Assembly: GCA_013397455.1 (NCBI GenBank)
Contig: VYZB01000016.1
Span: forward strand, 2,319,179-2,383,178
Direction: 5' to 3'
DNA: 64,000 bases
Source of the DNA: Crotophaga sulcirostris
Taxonomy: Eukaryota; Chordata; Aves; Cuculiformes; Crotophagidae
Under the pieces are notes generated by a model. It had not been told where the DNA came from, did not search any database, and saw only the letters and a list, made by a program, of their open reading frames with translations. Shown piece after piece: positions 40,467 to 51,721 of the stretch. Position 1 is the stretch's first letter. Every line of letters starts with the position of its first letter. Position numbers and translations under genes: made by a program.

Positions 40467-40514
40467 TTTGTGATAATCTGCTGGATAGTCTCATCTAATT
40501 TGTGATAATCTGCT
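40467..40514 (+). repeat. 16-bp direct repeat at a CR1 boundary
   Basis: The sequence tttgtgataatctgct occurs perfectly at 40,467-40,482 and 40,499-40,514. The second copy abuts the first base of CR1 similarity. Both copies lie on the same side of the element, so this is not a target-site duplication. A local duplication or a rearrangement that trimmed the CR1 fits better. Confidence 0.8.
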
Positions 40515-40755
40515 TCAGTCCCTTACTCATCATTGTGGCCCTTTGTTGGACCCTCTCCAGTATGTCCATATCTATCTTGTACTGGGGAACCCAGAACTGG
40601 GCATGGACACATTACTGTAGGAGTGGCCTCCTCAGTGCTGAGCAGAGGGAAAGGATCATCTTTCTTGTCCTGCTGGCAGCACTCCTCCAAATGCTGGACC
40701 CTAGCACTTACTGTTAACCATCTTTGCTGCAATGATATATTGCTGGCTCCATGCT
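40512..40755 (-). mobile_element. CR1 retrotransposon, internal fragment
   Basis: On the plus strand this matches the reverse complement of an internal avian CR1 segment: 'cattgtggccctttgttgga', 'ccctctccagtatgtcc', 'ttgtactggggaacccagaa', 'gtggcctcctcagtgctgag' and 'ctgctggcagcactcctcc', finishing near 'atatattgctggctcc'. The copy lacks the CR1 3' tail as well as the 5' part, so it was cut at both ends after insertion. Frames of 69-74 codons on both strands read through it and are by-products. It lies 700 bases before a longer CR1 relic in the opposite orientation. Confidence 0.93.
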
Positions 40756-41454
40756 AGGAAACAGAAAGTGGTGAAATTGATAACAAAGTACAAATAATAA
40801 TATTTAAAAATCAATGGTCACTGTGCAAAGGATTATTTTCTTATTAAGGAGGAATGAAGTATTGTCCATCTAACAACACTTCTGTATTTGTACTTCAAAA
40901 AGACCTGAAGAACTGAAGGGATTAATGAGCAGAATGTAGTAGATAAGAATTTTTTTTACAGAAACACAATAATAATAAGGCAGTTGTTGAAAATATTTTA
41001 GCACATTACAAAAATTCATAATCTCAAATCAAGAAGTTCTCTGCTGCATTAAAAAAAGGGTTCTCTAATTTGATTTAGAGGAAATGAAAGCATCTAAATA
41101 ATTAATCAAAATACCCATATATTAATCAAATGAAAGCATATAAATCACAAATGTGGAATTCCAGGAAGTTAATGGTAGAACCAGAAGTACACAAGCAGAG
41201 GTTAAAAAGCAGAAATGTTGTGTGTTTAGAGCAAGAAAAAATTTAAGATTAAATTTTATCCATTAATGATAACATTTACATATTTCTGTTCTGTATTTGT
41301 GAAAATATTAGGTGATGTATTTAGCAATTTGTTTCAAAATATGTGACCAATGAGCATTCTGCACAATTAACATTGATCTTCTGTAAATCTTGGAACACTG
41401 GACCAATTCTTCAGCAACTCAAAGAAACATGATGTCATGATAATATTCTAGAAG
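40756..41454. other. Spacer between two CR1 copies, nothing recognised
   Basis: AT-rich sequence with two short near-repeats ('attaatcaaa' at 41,100 and 41,120). No frame or repeat family was recognised. It could contain unreadable remains of either flanking element. Confidence 0.5.
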
Positions 41455-42765
41455 GGTGAATTGAATGACCTGAATGATGTTAGGCCTGTCAGTCTGACAT
41501 TGATCCCAGGTAAAATAATAGAATGAGGCTGATATAGAACACTTGATTAATAAAGAAGTAAAGGAGATAAGTATAATTATCTAAACAGGCTTATGGAAAA
41601 TAAAGCTCATCAAACTGTCTTGATAACTTTTTCAACAGCACTACTTGTTTGGCTGACAGTTCAAATGGGATTGAGGAAATATACCCGTTGTATCACAAGA
41701 TTTTGTCTTGATATTGTACCATACTTTGTTTAATAAAGAAGGAAGATAGAAAATCAGTATCACACACAATAAATAGATGAAAAGCTGTCTAAGTAAGTGG
41801 GAGGTTTCAAAATAAATTGACAGTCAAAAACCATAATGTAGCAGATAAGTTCCTAGCAGGATCTTGTTGGATTTGATTTTTTTTTTTGCAATTTATGGTT
41901 GTTTGTTATCTATGTCTTGTAGGAACGTATTACTCTTCCTTGAGTGTGCTGGTAAGAGAATGACTGAAAAAACTGAATAATATTTTGTACTGGTATTATA
42001 AAGTCTGATTTTTTTTTTTTAAGAAACTTTGGTTAACCTAATGAACAATGTTAAATACATCTCAGTGACAAGGCTATGAATGAAAAATTAGGCTGCATTT
42101 GCAGCAGAGTGGATGCTGTCAAGTGAAGAAGTAGGCTGAGAAAGACTCAGAGTAAACTGGATAACAATAAACTTTCATTGTGATGCTGTAACTCATAGGA
42201 AAAGTATAATCTCTGGATACATGAGCAAAATTATTTTAATCTAATATGTTTGGAAAATCTCCATACGTTCATAACTCACTGGTGTAATTTTAAGTTCGTA
42301 ATAGCTAGTTTTGGAGTTCATATCAGGCATGGCTTAAATGAAGCAGGTTAAAAGAACAGCAGAAATAGAGAAAGACTGGAGTACTTTTCTGATAAGAAAA
42401 TAATCTAAAAATCCTCCCAAAACCATAAGATACAATTTATGTTATTAGTTACCAGGATCTATAGTTAAAAGGGACAGATGGCTGACAAGAGAAGTTTCTT
42501 CAGTCTGTCAGAAAAAATACGTAACAATAAAACCTGATGGCTTGTAGTTACAGCTAGATATATTCATATTATAAATAAGATCCTTTTAAGAGTAACATAA
42601 GACACATTTTGAACAAGCGATCAGCATTTACTGTTCTTACAATCTTAAATGCAGGTTGATTCCCCCATGCTTCTCTACCTCAAGGATAAATTAATTTGAA
42701 GTCTTACATTGCACGAAAAGCTATGTTGGATGGTTGAATGAGCTTTTCTGGCTGCAGTCCATGAA
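41455..42765 (+). mobile_element. Long decayed CR1 retrotransposon (reverse-transcriptase region to 3'UTR)
   Basis: The plus strand tracks an old CR1 lineage from within the reverse-transcriptase region into the 3' untranslated part. Early landmarks are 'taggcctgtcagtctgac', 'attgatcccaggtaaaataa', 'gattaataaagaagtaaagg', 'cttatggaaaataaagctc' and 'catcaaactgtcttgataac'. Later ones are 'aaaaattaggctgcattt' and 'gtctgtcagaaaaaatacg' followed by 'aacctgatggcttgtag'. Frames are destroyed by indels and stops throughout, so no protein is encoded. The beginning is well supported, the middle (about 41,900-42,400) is weak, and the end is approximate. It is the longest mobile-element relic in the window. 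Confidence 0.75.
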
Positions 42766-45700
42766 TCTGTATCAACAGGGAGAGCAACAAGGAGAGCAGA
42801 CTCCTTTGCTCCACTGACCAGTAAACTGAATTAAACCTGATCAGTATAGAAAATGTTCACTAGCAGAATAATAACTGGATGTTATGTGATTTTTTTTTGT
42901 TTAAATAATTATACTGGTGAAATCTGTACTGTAAATTCACTTATTCACAGGGCAGTTTAGTCTGTTATTTAAAACAAATAAACATATTGTTTTACATTGG
43001 AATTACTGGACTTATAAAGTGAAAGAACTTTTACATTTGTGCTGTGCTTAAGATTTATAATAAATGATGGATTCACTTAAACTTGATAAGACAATCTTGA
43101 CCAAGATAATGTTTTGACCAAGCTTACAAATATGTTTTGACCAGCTTTATCAGAAAGTATGCTATACCAGGTTGTTCCTTTAACCCAAACTATCCTGTGT
43201 ATTAGTGCAGGAAAAAGTCTTCAGCAGTATAAAATGCATTTTGTATTTAAATGATGTTTCTAACTTCCGTACAGAAGAATAAGGATTCTAAGCTGGCCCT
43301 GGTCCCATACTCAAGTGGCATGACCACTGTTAGGGTAAAAAGTAGAACAAGCAGATCAAGAATTGCAAGGTATTGCAACCAAAGCAGAGGTCTGTGAAAC
43401 CCACAAATTAAAACTGCACAAAGCAGGATAATATTGATTATGGCTTTCCTTGAAGGCAAGTATAAACCAAAATGATGTATCCAACAACATTTTGTGAAGC
43501 TCTGGTGTCACTGTGTATGCCAGACACAGTTTACAAGCGTTGTATCTAAGTCAGGGAGTAATGTGACCAGTAAACTTGCAAGCAAAACCAGGTGCAGTTG
43601 TATATAAGAGCCATCCAAGTGACAGAAATTACAATCCCGAGATAAATAGCAATAAATAAGATAGACACAAGACTAAACATAAGTAGAGCACCCTGCCTAA
43701 TATACAAGAAGGATGACAATCAAAACCAAAACCAAGATCAGCAGCATCTGGAGGTTCATCTGATATCCCATTAGAGTGGAGGTGACGAGAGGCATAAAAT
43801 GTCAATGATGAATTTAAAAAAGAATACAAGCTTGCTTTGGTTCTCATTTCTCTCATCAAAGAGCTCTCAAGCTTGATCTCTTACCAAATTACAAGACACC
43901 ATAGCCATCAAATGATAATGGTACAGTGTCAGCTTTAAGATATTGTATGCTCATAGCTCACTCAGGATATGATTTTTAGTGACAGTTTGCTATATGCAGT
44001 GATAATGATTAATAATATATAAGAAGTAACTATGAGCACAAAGGGTTTTGTTAATGAATTAATTCAGTAAATTATTTTTATGTTTAAAGAATGGCCTAAT
44101 CTGTCAGCCTCTTGAATATAGCCATCATACTAATCTCAAATTACCTGATACACACACATGCACAAACATATATGTATAAATAAGTATGCACATAGATACA
44201 TTCAGTTCAAAAGTATACCTCCCACACACTGCTGTGTGAGTATTTTCTACAGGAAAGCATACTCAGACACCAAAATAAAAGGCTCCTTAAAGATAAACCA
44301 GCTGCTCTAGTTTGCCCCTGAACTGGGCAAATTGCCTGTTTACGCAAAATAAGTACATCATTTAAGGCTGCTTTCCTCCTCCTGTGTGCACTTTCACTCA
44401 CATTTATTGCTGTTTTCGAGCCACAAAAACAGAGTAAGAAGTCAGGGACATTCCTTTTGATGCAATATGAAGACCTTCAAGAGAAATGTTTATTATTCAC
44501 TACTAAAAGAATACAGTTTGAGTGTAGTTTTAATAAAAACTACCATTGTCCACCCATGTCTTCCATTATTAGTTTTTAATTACAAGATATGAGGGAAAAA
44601 TGAAAGGGAATTAGTCTGAAGCCATGTGTACAAATTAGTTATTTATTTGACATTTTTAATTTCAGATTCCTTCTACCATTGATCTTCAATTAGTTTTGTG
44701 TTGTTCCTGAAAAGTCACTAGAATTTAGTAGGAATTTATACTGCAATTAACATATTCCTGTTTAATGATTACAGTGCACGTATTTTTTGTACTACTTGTC
44801 TGATTCACAAGTAGCCGGGTTCCAGATATGGGAAAGCAACACAGAAACAACTTTGGCAGGCCTTTGTTTGAGTCTTGCTTACAAATAGCAGGCTTGAAGG
44901 TGAGAAACTGAGACTGGGTTTACCACAAATCATAACTTAATAGTTTATCATAGATACCTTAAACTCAGTCTTAGTTCTCATCCAGGGCTCTTACCACATA
45001 GGTAAATCAAACATTGAGACGACAACTTTTCACTTAAGCTTTTTTTCGTTTAAAAAATTACATATCCCATATTTTAGCCAGAAAGTACCTCATAAACGCA
45101 ACAAGGACAGCTGGACGAGAAAAAGCTTTGTCCTTTGTATATGAAACTAGTTGTGAAAATGCAAGTCCAGTGATAGGAGTTGTGAGATGAACAAATAATA
45201 CAACTATATATCTATTATACCTCAGAACAGTATCTGCATATACATGCACACACACATGCATATACTTTTGGAAGAGTCTGGATTGGGAAATCCTCATTTG
45301 TGTTTCTCCACCATGTTTGGTTGTTCTGTGGGTTGTTTTTTGTTTGTTTTGGGTTTTTTTATAGCGTACTATTTTTTATGTTGTTTTTAAACAATCTAGG
45401 TAAAATATATTATTTTTATTCAAACTGGTCCTAACATTAGTAAGACACATCGGGAAAGGTTTTCTACCTGGAAACGCAAAACATAAGAAGTACTCTTACA
45501 TTCACCTTCATCACTTTAGGAATAGGATTCAACACTGGTGCTACTTGCAACGAAACCTGGTAGACCCTTGAAGAACGGTAATACATTGCTCTGTAAGTCA
45601 ACAGCTACTTCAGAAGCACGCACACACATGTAAAGTAAAAATTTGCTGTGTAACCGAAGGTCTGGAAATGGAAGTGATTCACTAGTATGGACATCTTTCT

Positions 45701-48700
45701 CAGTCCAGAAGACCCAGAAGCTAATTACCAAAATGATTGCTGGTTCATTTTTTAGACTATACATAGCTACAGGTAGAGAGATGGAAGGGTCATAAAGAAA
45801 AGAAATAACATTCTGTAAAAACAGCATTCACGGAACAGCTCTATCAGCAGAGAAACAGAGCGAAGGTTATGACACTATCTAGGAGACAGGCTTATAAGTT
45901 TCAGGGGTCTGAAAACACGTGACTCTGGGATTGCTCTGCATGAATTTGCCTGATACAAGATGTGTCTGAAGGAAACTTGACACAGACTCAGCTGAACTAT
46001 TGTACTATGCTAATAGCAACAGATCAGGTTTTATCAATCAGGTTGACATTTGTGTTATATCTTCACTGTCACATCAGCCTTGTTGACTTTCTGAATTGTT
46101 CTAAGTATGGCAGCTGCTGTCAGTATTTGTTTTATAGATATTTCTCCTTGACATAGTACACAACAGCGATCATGTCAAATATTTAGATCTGGAATCCAAC
46201 TTGCCGAAATCTACAGGCAACTATGTAGACAGTGATAGTGTATCTAAGTCGAACTATCTATACTCCCTTCCTTCATTGCATTCCATAGATAAGAGAATTC
46301 CTACTTGTTAAAACATGGTGACAGGCTATATATTCTTTAGATTTTAACAGTTCCCATCCTTTATACACATATTTCTCCCTTGATAATAGTACTCGGGATA
46401 GCTGTATAAACAAAATGTTTGCAGCCACCAGTGTTAACCATAGTGAAACTGCGTTTCGCAAAAGGAGTTAAAATATAAGGGTGGTAGAGCTCTGACCAGC
46501 ACTAGCTCTAGAGTGATGAGTGGAGGTGGAGGAAAAGAAAAAAGGTTTAGGAAGAGCTCGTTGTATTACTCTGTAATACAATACTCAGGAGAGAGAATAA
46601 ACAATGAGACTTTTCCAGGTGTAACTAAACTTCACAGCATGTAACTATGACGTCTTGATATGATCGATGAAGATTTTTTTCTATGGCTCTGCCTGCCCTT
46701 TTCATTCCATGTTATTAATGAAATACTGATCCCTGTCAGAAAAAATGAAAATGTAGGTGATCATACGGAAAAAATATTAAAGTTATAAGAAGTCCACTAT
46801 GAGGCATACAATAAGGACTAAGAAAAATAGATTTTTGGTACTACTTAACCTCTCGTTATAGGTTAAAAATTCCAGTTAAACAGAGAGGAAATGATGTTTA
46901 AGCTAACTGTATAAAACTCTTTCAAGTAACACATTGAAAATCCTGGGAATTCATTGCTACACATGGAACTGAGAAGCTATATGTTAGAAATATTTTCTAA
47001 ATTATGAAATATAGTTTGGAAAATGAGAACATATGACTCTTGCAACTCAACACCTCCCCAAGGCTATCTACATTTCTTATGGAAAGAAGTATGCACTTTT
47101 TTTATACAACTTCAAGAACTTGCAAGAAGAAATCACTTCTTAATCCATATCTCATATTAAAACATACAGGTTAAGAATGCTATTCTTTCTAAGACTTCAA
47201 AGGGCTCAATAAAGTTGGGAATTGTCTAGACAGAACCTTGGCATTCTCAGAAGTAATTTACTAGGTGCAAATGGTATAGAAGAATTATAGACCTTTATCT
47301 ATGCATGGGTATTTGCTAGTCCTTGAAGAAATTTCTGTCTGTTAAAGCAAAAGCCAAGCCCAAGTATAATTTCGTGTAACACCTATAAAAAGTTGCTCAT
47401 CATCACCAAATTAGTTGCCACATTGTCTTCTTATCCATAGTAAAAAAATGTAAGATGCATTTGAAAAATGAGCTTTCAAAATGCCACAGTGTTCTTGACA
47501 TTTTAACAATAAGAGGAAAATAGCTTTTATGAAGTATATACATTTTGTCCTACCAAAAAACAGAACAAGGTAGCTGCTCCTAGTGATTTCTGTCATCTCA
47601 ACTCAGCTTACATTTTCATGGACAGTCATCAGTCTGCATTTGTATAATTGTTACTGTGTCTTCCTTGTTAATTAATTAACTTGTGTTTTATCCTCCATTT
47701 TGTGACTATACATTACTGAAAACAAATATAAGCATGAACAATCATTCTTATTTTCACCTTTGATATCCCTAACCCCCAAATATGGACTTTTAATTTCATC
47801 CCACACTGACATCCATTTCTGAATCACGTTATCCATCAAGATTATGAACACTACAGTAAGAAGAAAAATCACTTTAAAATTTACAAGATAGCAAAAGGGA
47901 TGATGTTAACTCATACTTGTCAAATGAAATGCCTTTTGAGGAAGCATACTTGTGCCTTGTATGAAATCTTAACTGCTCTTTTGTGAAGAGTTTATAGGGG
48001 AAAAATTAGTATTTAATTTGAACTGGTTATGTACCATTGCTTTCCTCTTCTCTAGGCAAATCTTGTTTAGATATTTTTTGTGGCAGATTAAATTCTTGAT
48101 CTATTTTTTTCTGATTCTTTTTATTTAGCTTATTCCTCACTGGAGAATGATGCACTTAGTTGTTCTTTGAGATACCCGCTTTTTAAAATGTTAAATGTAA
48201 GGTATTTATTCACCTTGACATCTTCAGGGCTTTTCATGAAAAAAATCTGTGAAAAATACCACAGTGCATAATTCTTTGGCAAATATATCTTTAGAGTTTA
48301 CAAATATGTATCATGTATTGTATATAATGATTTCTTAACTTAGTATACTTATTGGATAACATCTACACAAGACAGGAGAGCCACTAGTATGTTAATTTTA
48401 AACCAAATAATATCTCAAAAGACACACCTTAAAAATCAGTGTGCTTCAAAGATTGAAAGAGCCCTAGATCTAGTCCCTTTAGTTTACATGGGAGCAGTAA
48501 AAGGCTTCATCCTAACAGTTCAAGACATATTATTTGATAGGTTATTATCATAGCATCCAAGTTCTTACGTAAACCTTTAATATAATCCATTATAAATAAC
48601 AAATAGCATTGAAACTGGAATTACCTGAGTACACAAATCATGTATTACTGAAACTGATTAATTTTGAAAAGACAGTCAAGCAAAAAAAAAATTAAATTCC

Positions 48701-51249
48701 ACATTTTCTTTCATGAAGGGATTGCAATTCAAGCATTTAACTCTAATACCTAATACCTAGTACATGATTGTTTCAGATCAAAAGAAGTATAGTCTTTGTG
48801 AAAAAAAAATTAATGTGCAGTAATTATAAAGGTAAAAATTATCACTTGATTGATTTGTAACAAAATATATAAATTTCAGTCATTTCTACAAGGTGCTTCA
48901 TACCAATATAGCTTCTTCACTGAAAATGTAATTGAATCTAGCTGCTCTTCTTAATCACAGCCATATTGTTCTTTGAGCTGTATTTTGAGAGATTACTGTA
49001 TCTTGAAAAACACAAAGATCCCCATCTGTGCATACTTTGATAAATGTGCTTGAGTTTAGGTTTGTATTTTCTGAGCCAAAGTTTGGTTCAGTAGGAGGTC
49101 TTCTCCAGACTGTGTGTGAGTCCTCCTGATTGCATCCACTCCATACCTCAATAGCAAATAATATGGACTTGCCAAACATCCTCTAGTCCTTTGCCTCTCA
49201 CACTAATTAGTGTAAATGACTTACTCATTAAGCCTTCTAGAAAAACATTGTGTTATATGTGAGGAGAAACCTTTATTCTCTGAGTATCCACAGTATAAGA
49301 TCCATACAGTCTGCCACAGATGGTGAGACACACAGGGCCAAAGAAAGGATGCTTTTGTAACTGGAAGCAGAACTCTCATCCTAATGCCTAACACCTGCAG
49401 CCCTAGGAGCTCACACTTCTTTTGCTGATACAGTCTATCAAGTCTTTCCAGTATTAAAAAAAAACCAGAGTGCAGTCATGTATTATACATTGCACCTCAC
49501 ATTTTTTCTTCCTTTGCCTCATGAACCCCAGTCTGAAGAACACCGCACATCAAAAGCTAGTTATCACACTATTCAGGATGATCATGAGTTCTGAGGATTA
49601 AATCTCATACTGTTTTTTTTGAAAAAGGAGTTCACTTCAATATGCTGTTTACTAACTTCAGTGAGGACACCAGAAAGCTGTTCCACTGGGACAAGGAATT
49701 TTGGATGTCATTTGTCACAGGAGTATTTCAGTGAGCTCAACTTAAAGTGAAAGGGCTTCCTCTAATTTGCAATCACGTCCCAACTTGTCAAACTGCATCA
49801 TGCACTATTGCTATACCTAGGAGCACTGTTCCCTCCAATAAATCTGTAATTCACTCTGACCTTTGTTACATACAGAGTGGATCATGTCCTCTTCTCAGTT
49901 CTTTCCAGCAGTGGTTTCCACAATTTCCTTCCCTGATCTATTTCACCCAGCTCCAGCCTGTGACAAAACATCAAGCCAGGTCATGCAATGTCATAAATCC
50001 TGGAACCCAGGTTATTAATCAGTGCACTTTGGCTGCCTCTCAAAATAATGTTTCATATTCATAAAAGCCCTCTCTTCTGCTCTCTTTCCTTCTTGGCTCA
50101 GAAGATGTCCCTCTCATCCTGGAATACCCCTTATGTATCCTGTAAAATCTCTCCATTTTGGACTTCCCCTCACAGGAAGCTGCAATAAACTGTCAACCAG
50201 GGGAAATGAAAACATGAAGGCTCTCAGAAAAGTTTGAATAGTAAGAGATCTTCAAACATATGTGGCTTTTTCATCAGTATTTGAACATATGTCTGGCACT
50301 AAACAATAAGGAAATGTATGCCAACAAGTCCATTATGTGCCAGAATGAAACTAAAAAAGCAGCAATATAAAGCTACTTTACTCCTTTAGGAGTCCCTGAA
50401 TTATATGTTCTGGGGTCACGTTTTTGCAAACATGTAGCCTTCTGTAGTAAAACAATTCAATAATGTTTGTCTAATTGAGGGCAGCCATTCAGGTTTTGAA
50501 ATGAGTGCACTTCAATAATGAATGAGGGTTTCCTGTTTTGAAATACAGTACTCAAAAAATTAAAAAATAGTAACTTTCTCTCTGCCTGGTTGGATATAGT
50601 GTTGTGGTCTGATTATCTACCAAAGCCTAAACAAACTGAAGAAGTAATCTCTTTTGTGTTCAATACATCCATAAAAAATATTGGTAAATAAAATGGTGAC
50701 ATCAGTCACCCTCTTTATACACTGGTCTGCTAACTCTCCTCCACAGCAGATTTTTTCTTCTGCCTTTTTTTGAATTTGTCTGCCACTCTGAAATGTTTCA
50801 GGCAAGCCAGCTGCAGAAGTTCATTTCTGTATGCTAACCCTACCTTAAGGTATAGTTTTATCTTCCCTTGCTTCTCTGGAAAAACAGGGAAGAAATTCCA
50901 GGGAAATATGCCTGCCTGAGACCTCAGCAACACGTGTGAGTTTGATAAGGGACGGTTGTTTCTTATCCACTGACTGAGGCCTAGGGATGAGAATTCCTTA
51001 CAGGACCAGTATGTCTGACTTGATGTTCTCCTTTAGACGTGTCAACAGAGAAGAAGAAAGGAAGATATATTAGCATTTCCTCTACTCTGAAGATACAAGG
51101 TATGATTCACTTTTAGCCACCTACAGCCTGTTGATGCCCTAACCCATGGCCAAATTTGTAACTCGCTATCTGTATCCTCTGGCAGATTCATCTCCTTGCA
51201 GACTCTTTCTCTAGAAGATTCTTTAACAGCTCTGAACAGAGTGGGAAAT
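42766..51249. other. AT-rich noncoding stretch, nothing recognised
   Basis: No frame exceeds 105 codons. A two-copy repeat of about 25 bases (atgttttgaccaagctt / atgttttgaccagcttt) lies at 43,109-43,149. Short CA/TA-rich tracts occur at 44,150-44,205 and 45,230-45,265, and a T/G-rich tract at 45,320-45,362. The stretch at 49,740-50,170 is richer in C and T and carries a 105-codon frame (49,747-50,064, plus) with no recognisable domain. I could not assign it to a repeat. Confidence 0.5.
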
Positions 51250-51721
51250 CACTTCTACTGGAGAGTGTCCAGAGGAGGTCATAAAGCCAGTCAAAGGTCT
51301 AGAGGGGAAGTTGTATGAGGAGTGGCTGAACTCACTTGGTCTGTTCAGCCTGGAGAAGAGGAGACTGAGGGGGATCTCATAGCTGTTTACTGCCTTCTCA
51401 CAAGCAAAGGACGAGAAACAGATGCTGATCTCTTCTTTCTGGTGACCTATGATAGGGCTAAAGGTAATGGCAGGAAGATGTTCCAGCAGAGGTTTAGATT
51501 GGATATTAGGAAGAGGTTCTTCAGTGGGTGGTGGAGCACTGGCACAACTCCCCAAGGAAGTACTCATGGCACCCAGTCTGCTAGTATTCAAGAAGTATTT
51601 GGACAATGCCCTCAGTCACATGGTGTGAATGTTGGGAGTGTCCTATGTAGGGATAGGAGTTGGACAAAATGATCCTTTTGGGTCCCTTCCAACTTGGGTA
51701 ATTCTATGATTCTATGATTCT
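51250..51721 (+). mobile_element. CR1 retrotransposon, 3' end fragment, avian type, well preserved
   Basis: The plus strand reads as the last about 470 bases of an avian CR1: 'tactggagagtgtccagagg', 'tctgttcagcctggagaag', 'aggagactgagggggatctc', 'ggcaggaagatgttccagc', 'ttggatattaggaagaggtt', 'gggtcccttccaacttggg' and the tail 'attctatgattctatgattc'. Both the 8-bp tail and the sequence before it are diagnostic. It is 5' truncated, and the reverse-transcriptase frame is absent. Frames of 116 codons (plus) and 127 codons (minus) overlap it and are by-products. It is the best-preserved mobile element here. Confidence 0.97.

Noticed and set aside
40502..40757. Frames of 69-74 codons on both strands
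   Set aside because: They read through a CR1 fragment, so the openness comes from the repeat.
51223..51672. Overlapping frames of 127 codons (minus) and 116 codons (plus) as possible genes
   Set aside because: Both lie almost wholly within the CR1 3' untranslated fragment and carry no reverse-transcriptase or endonuclease motifs.
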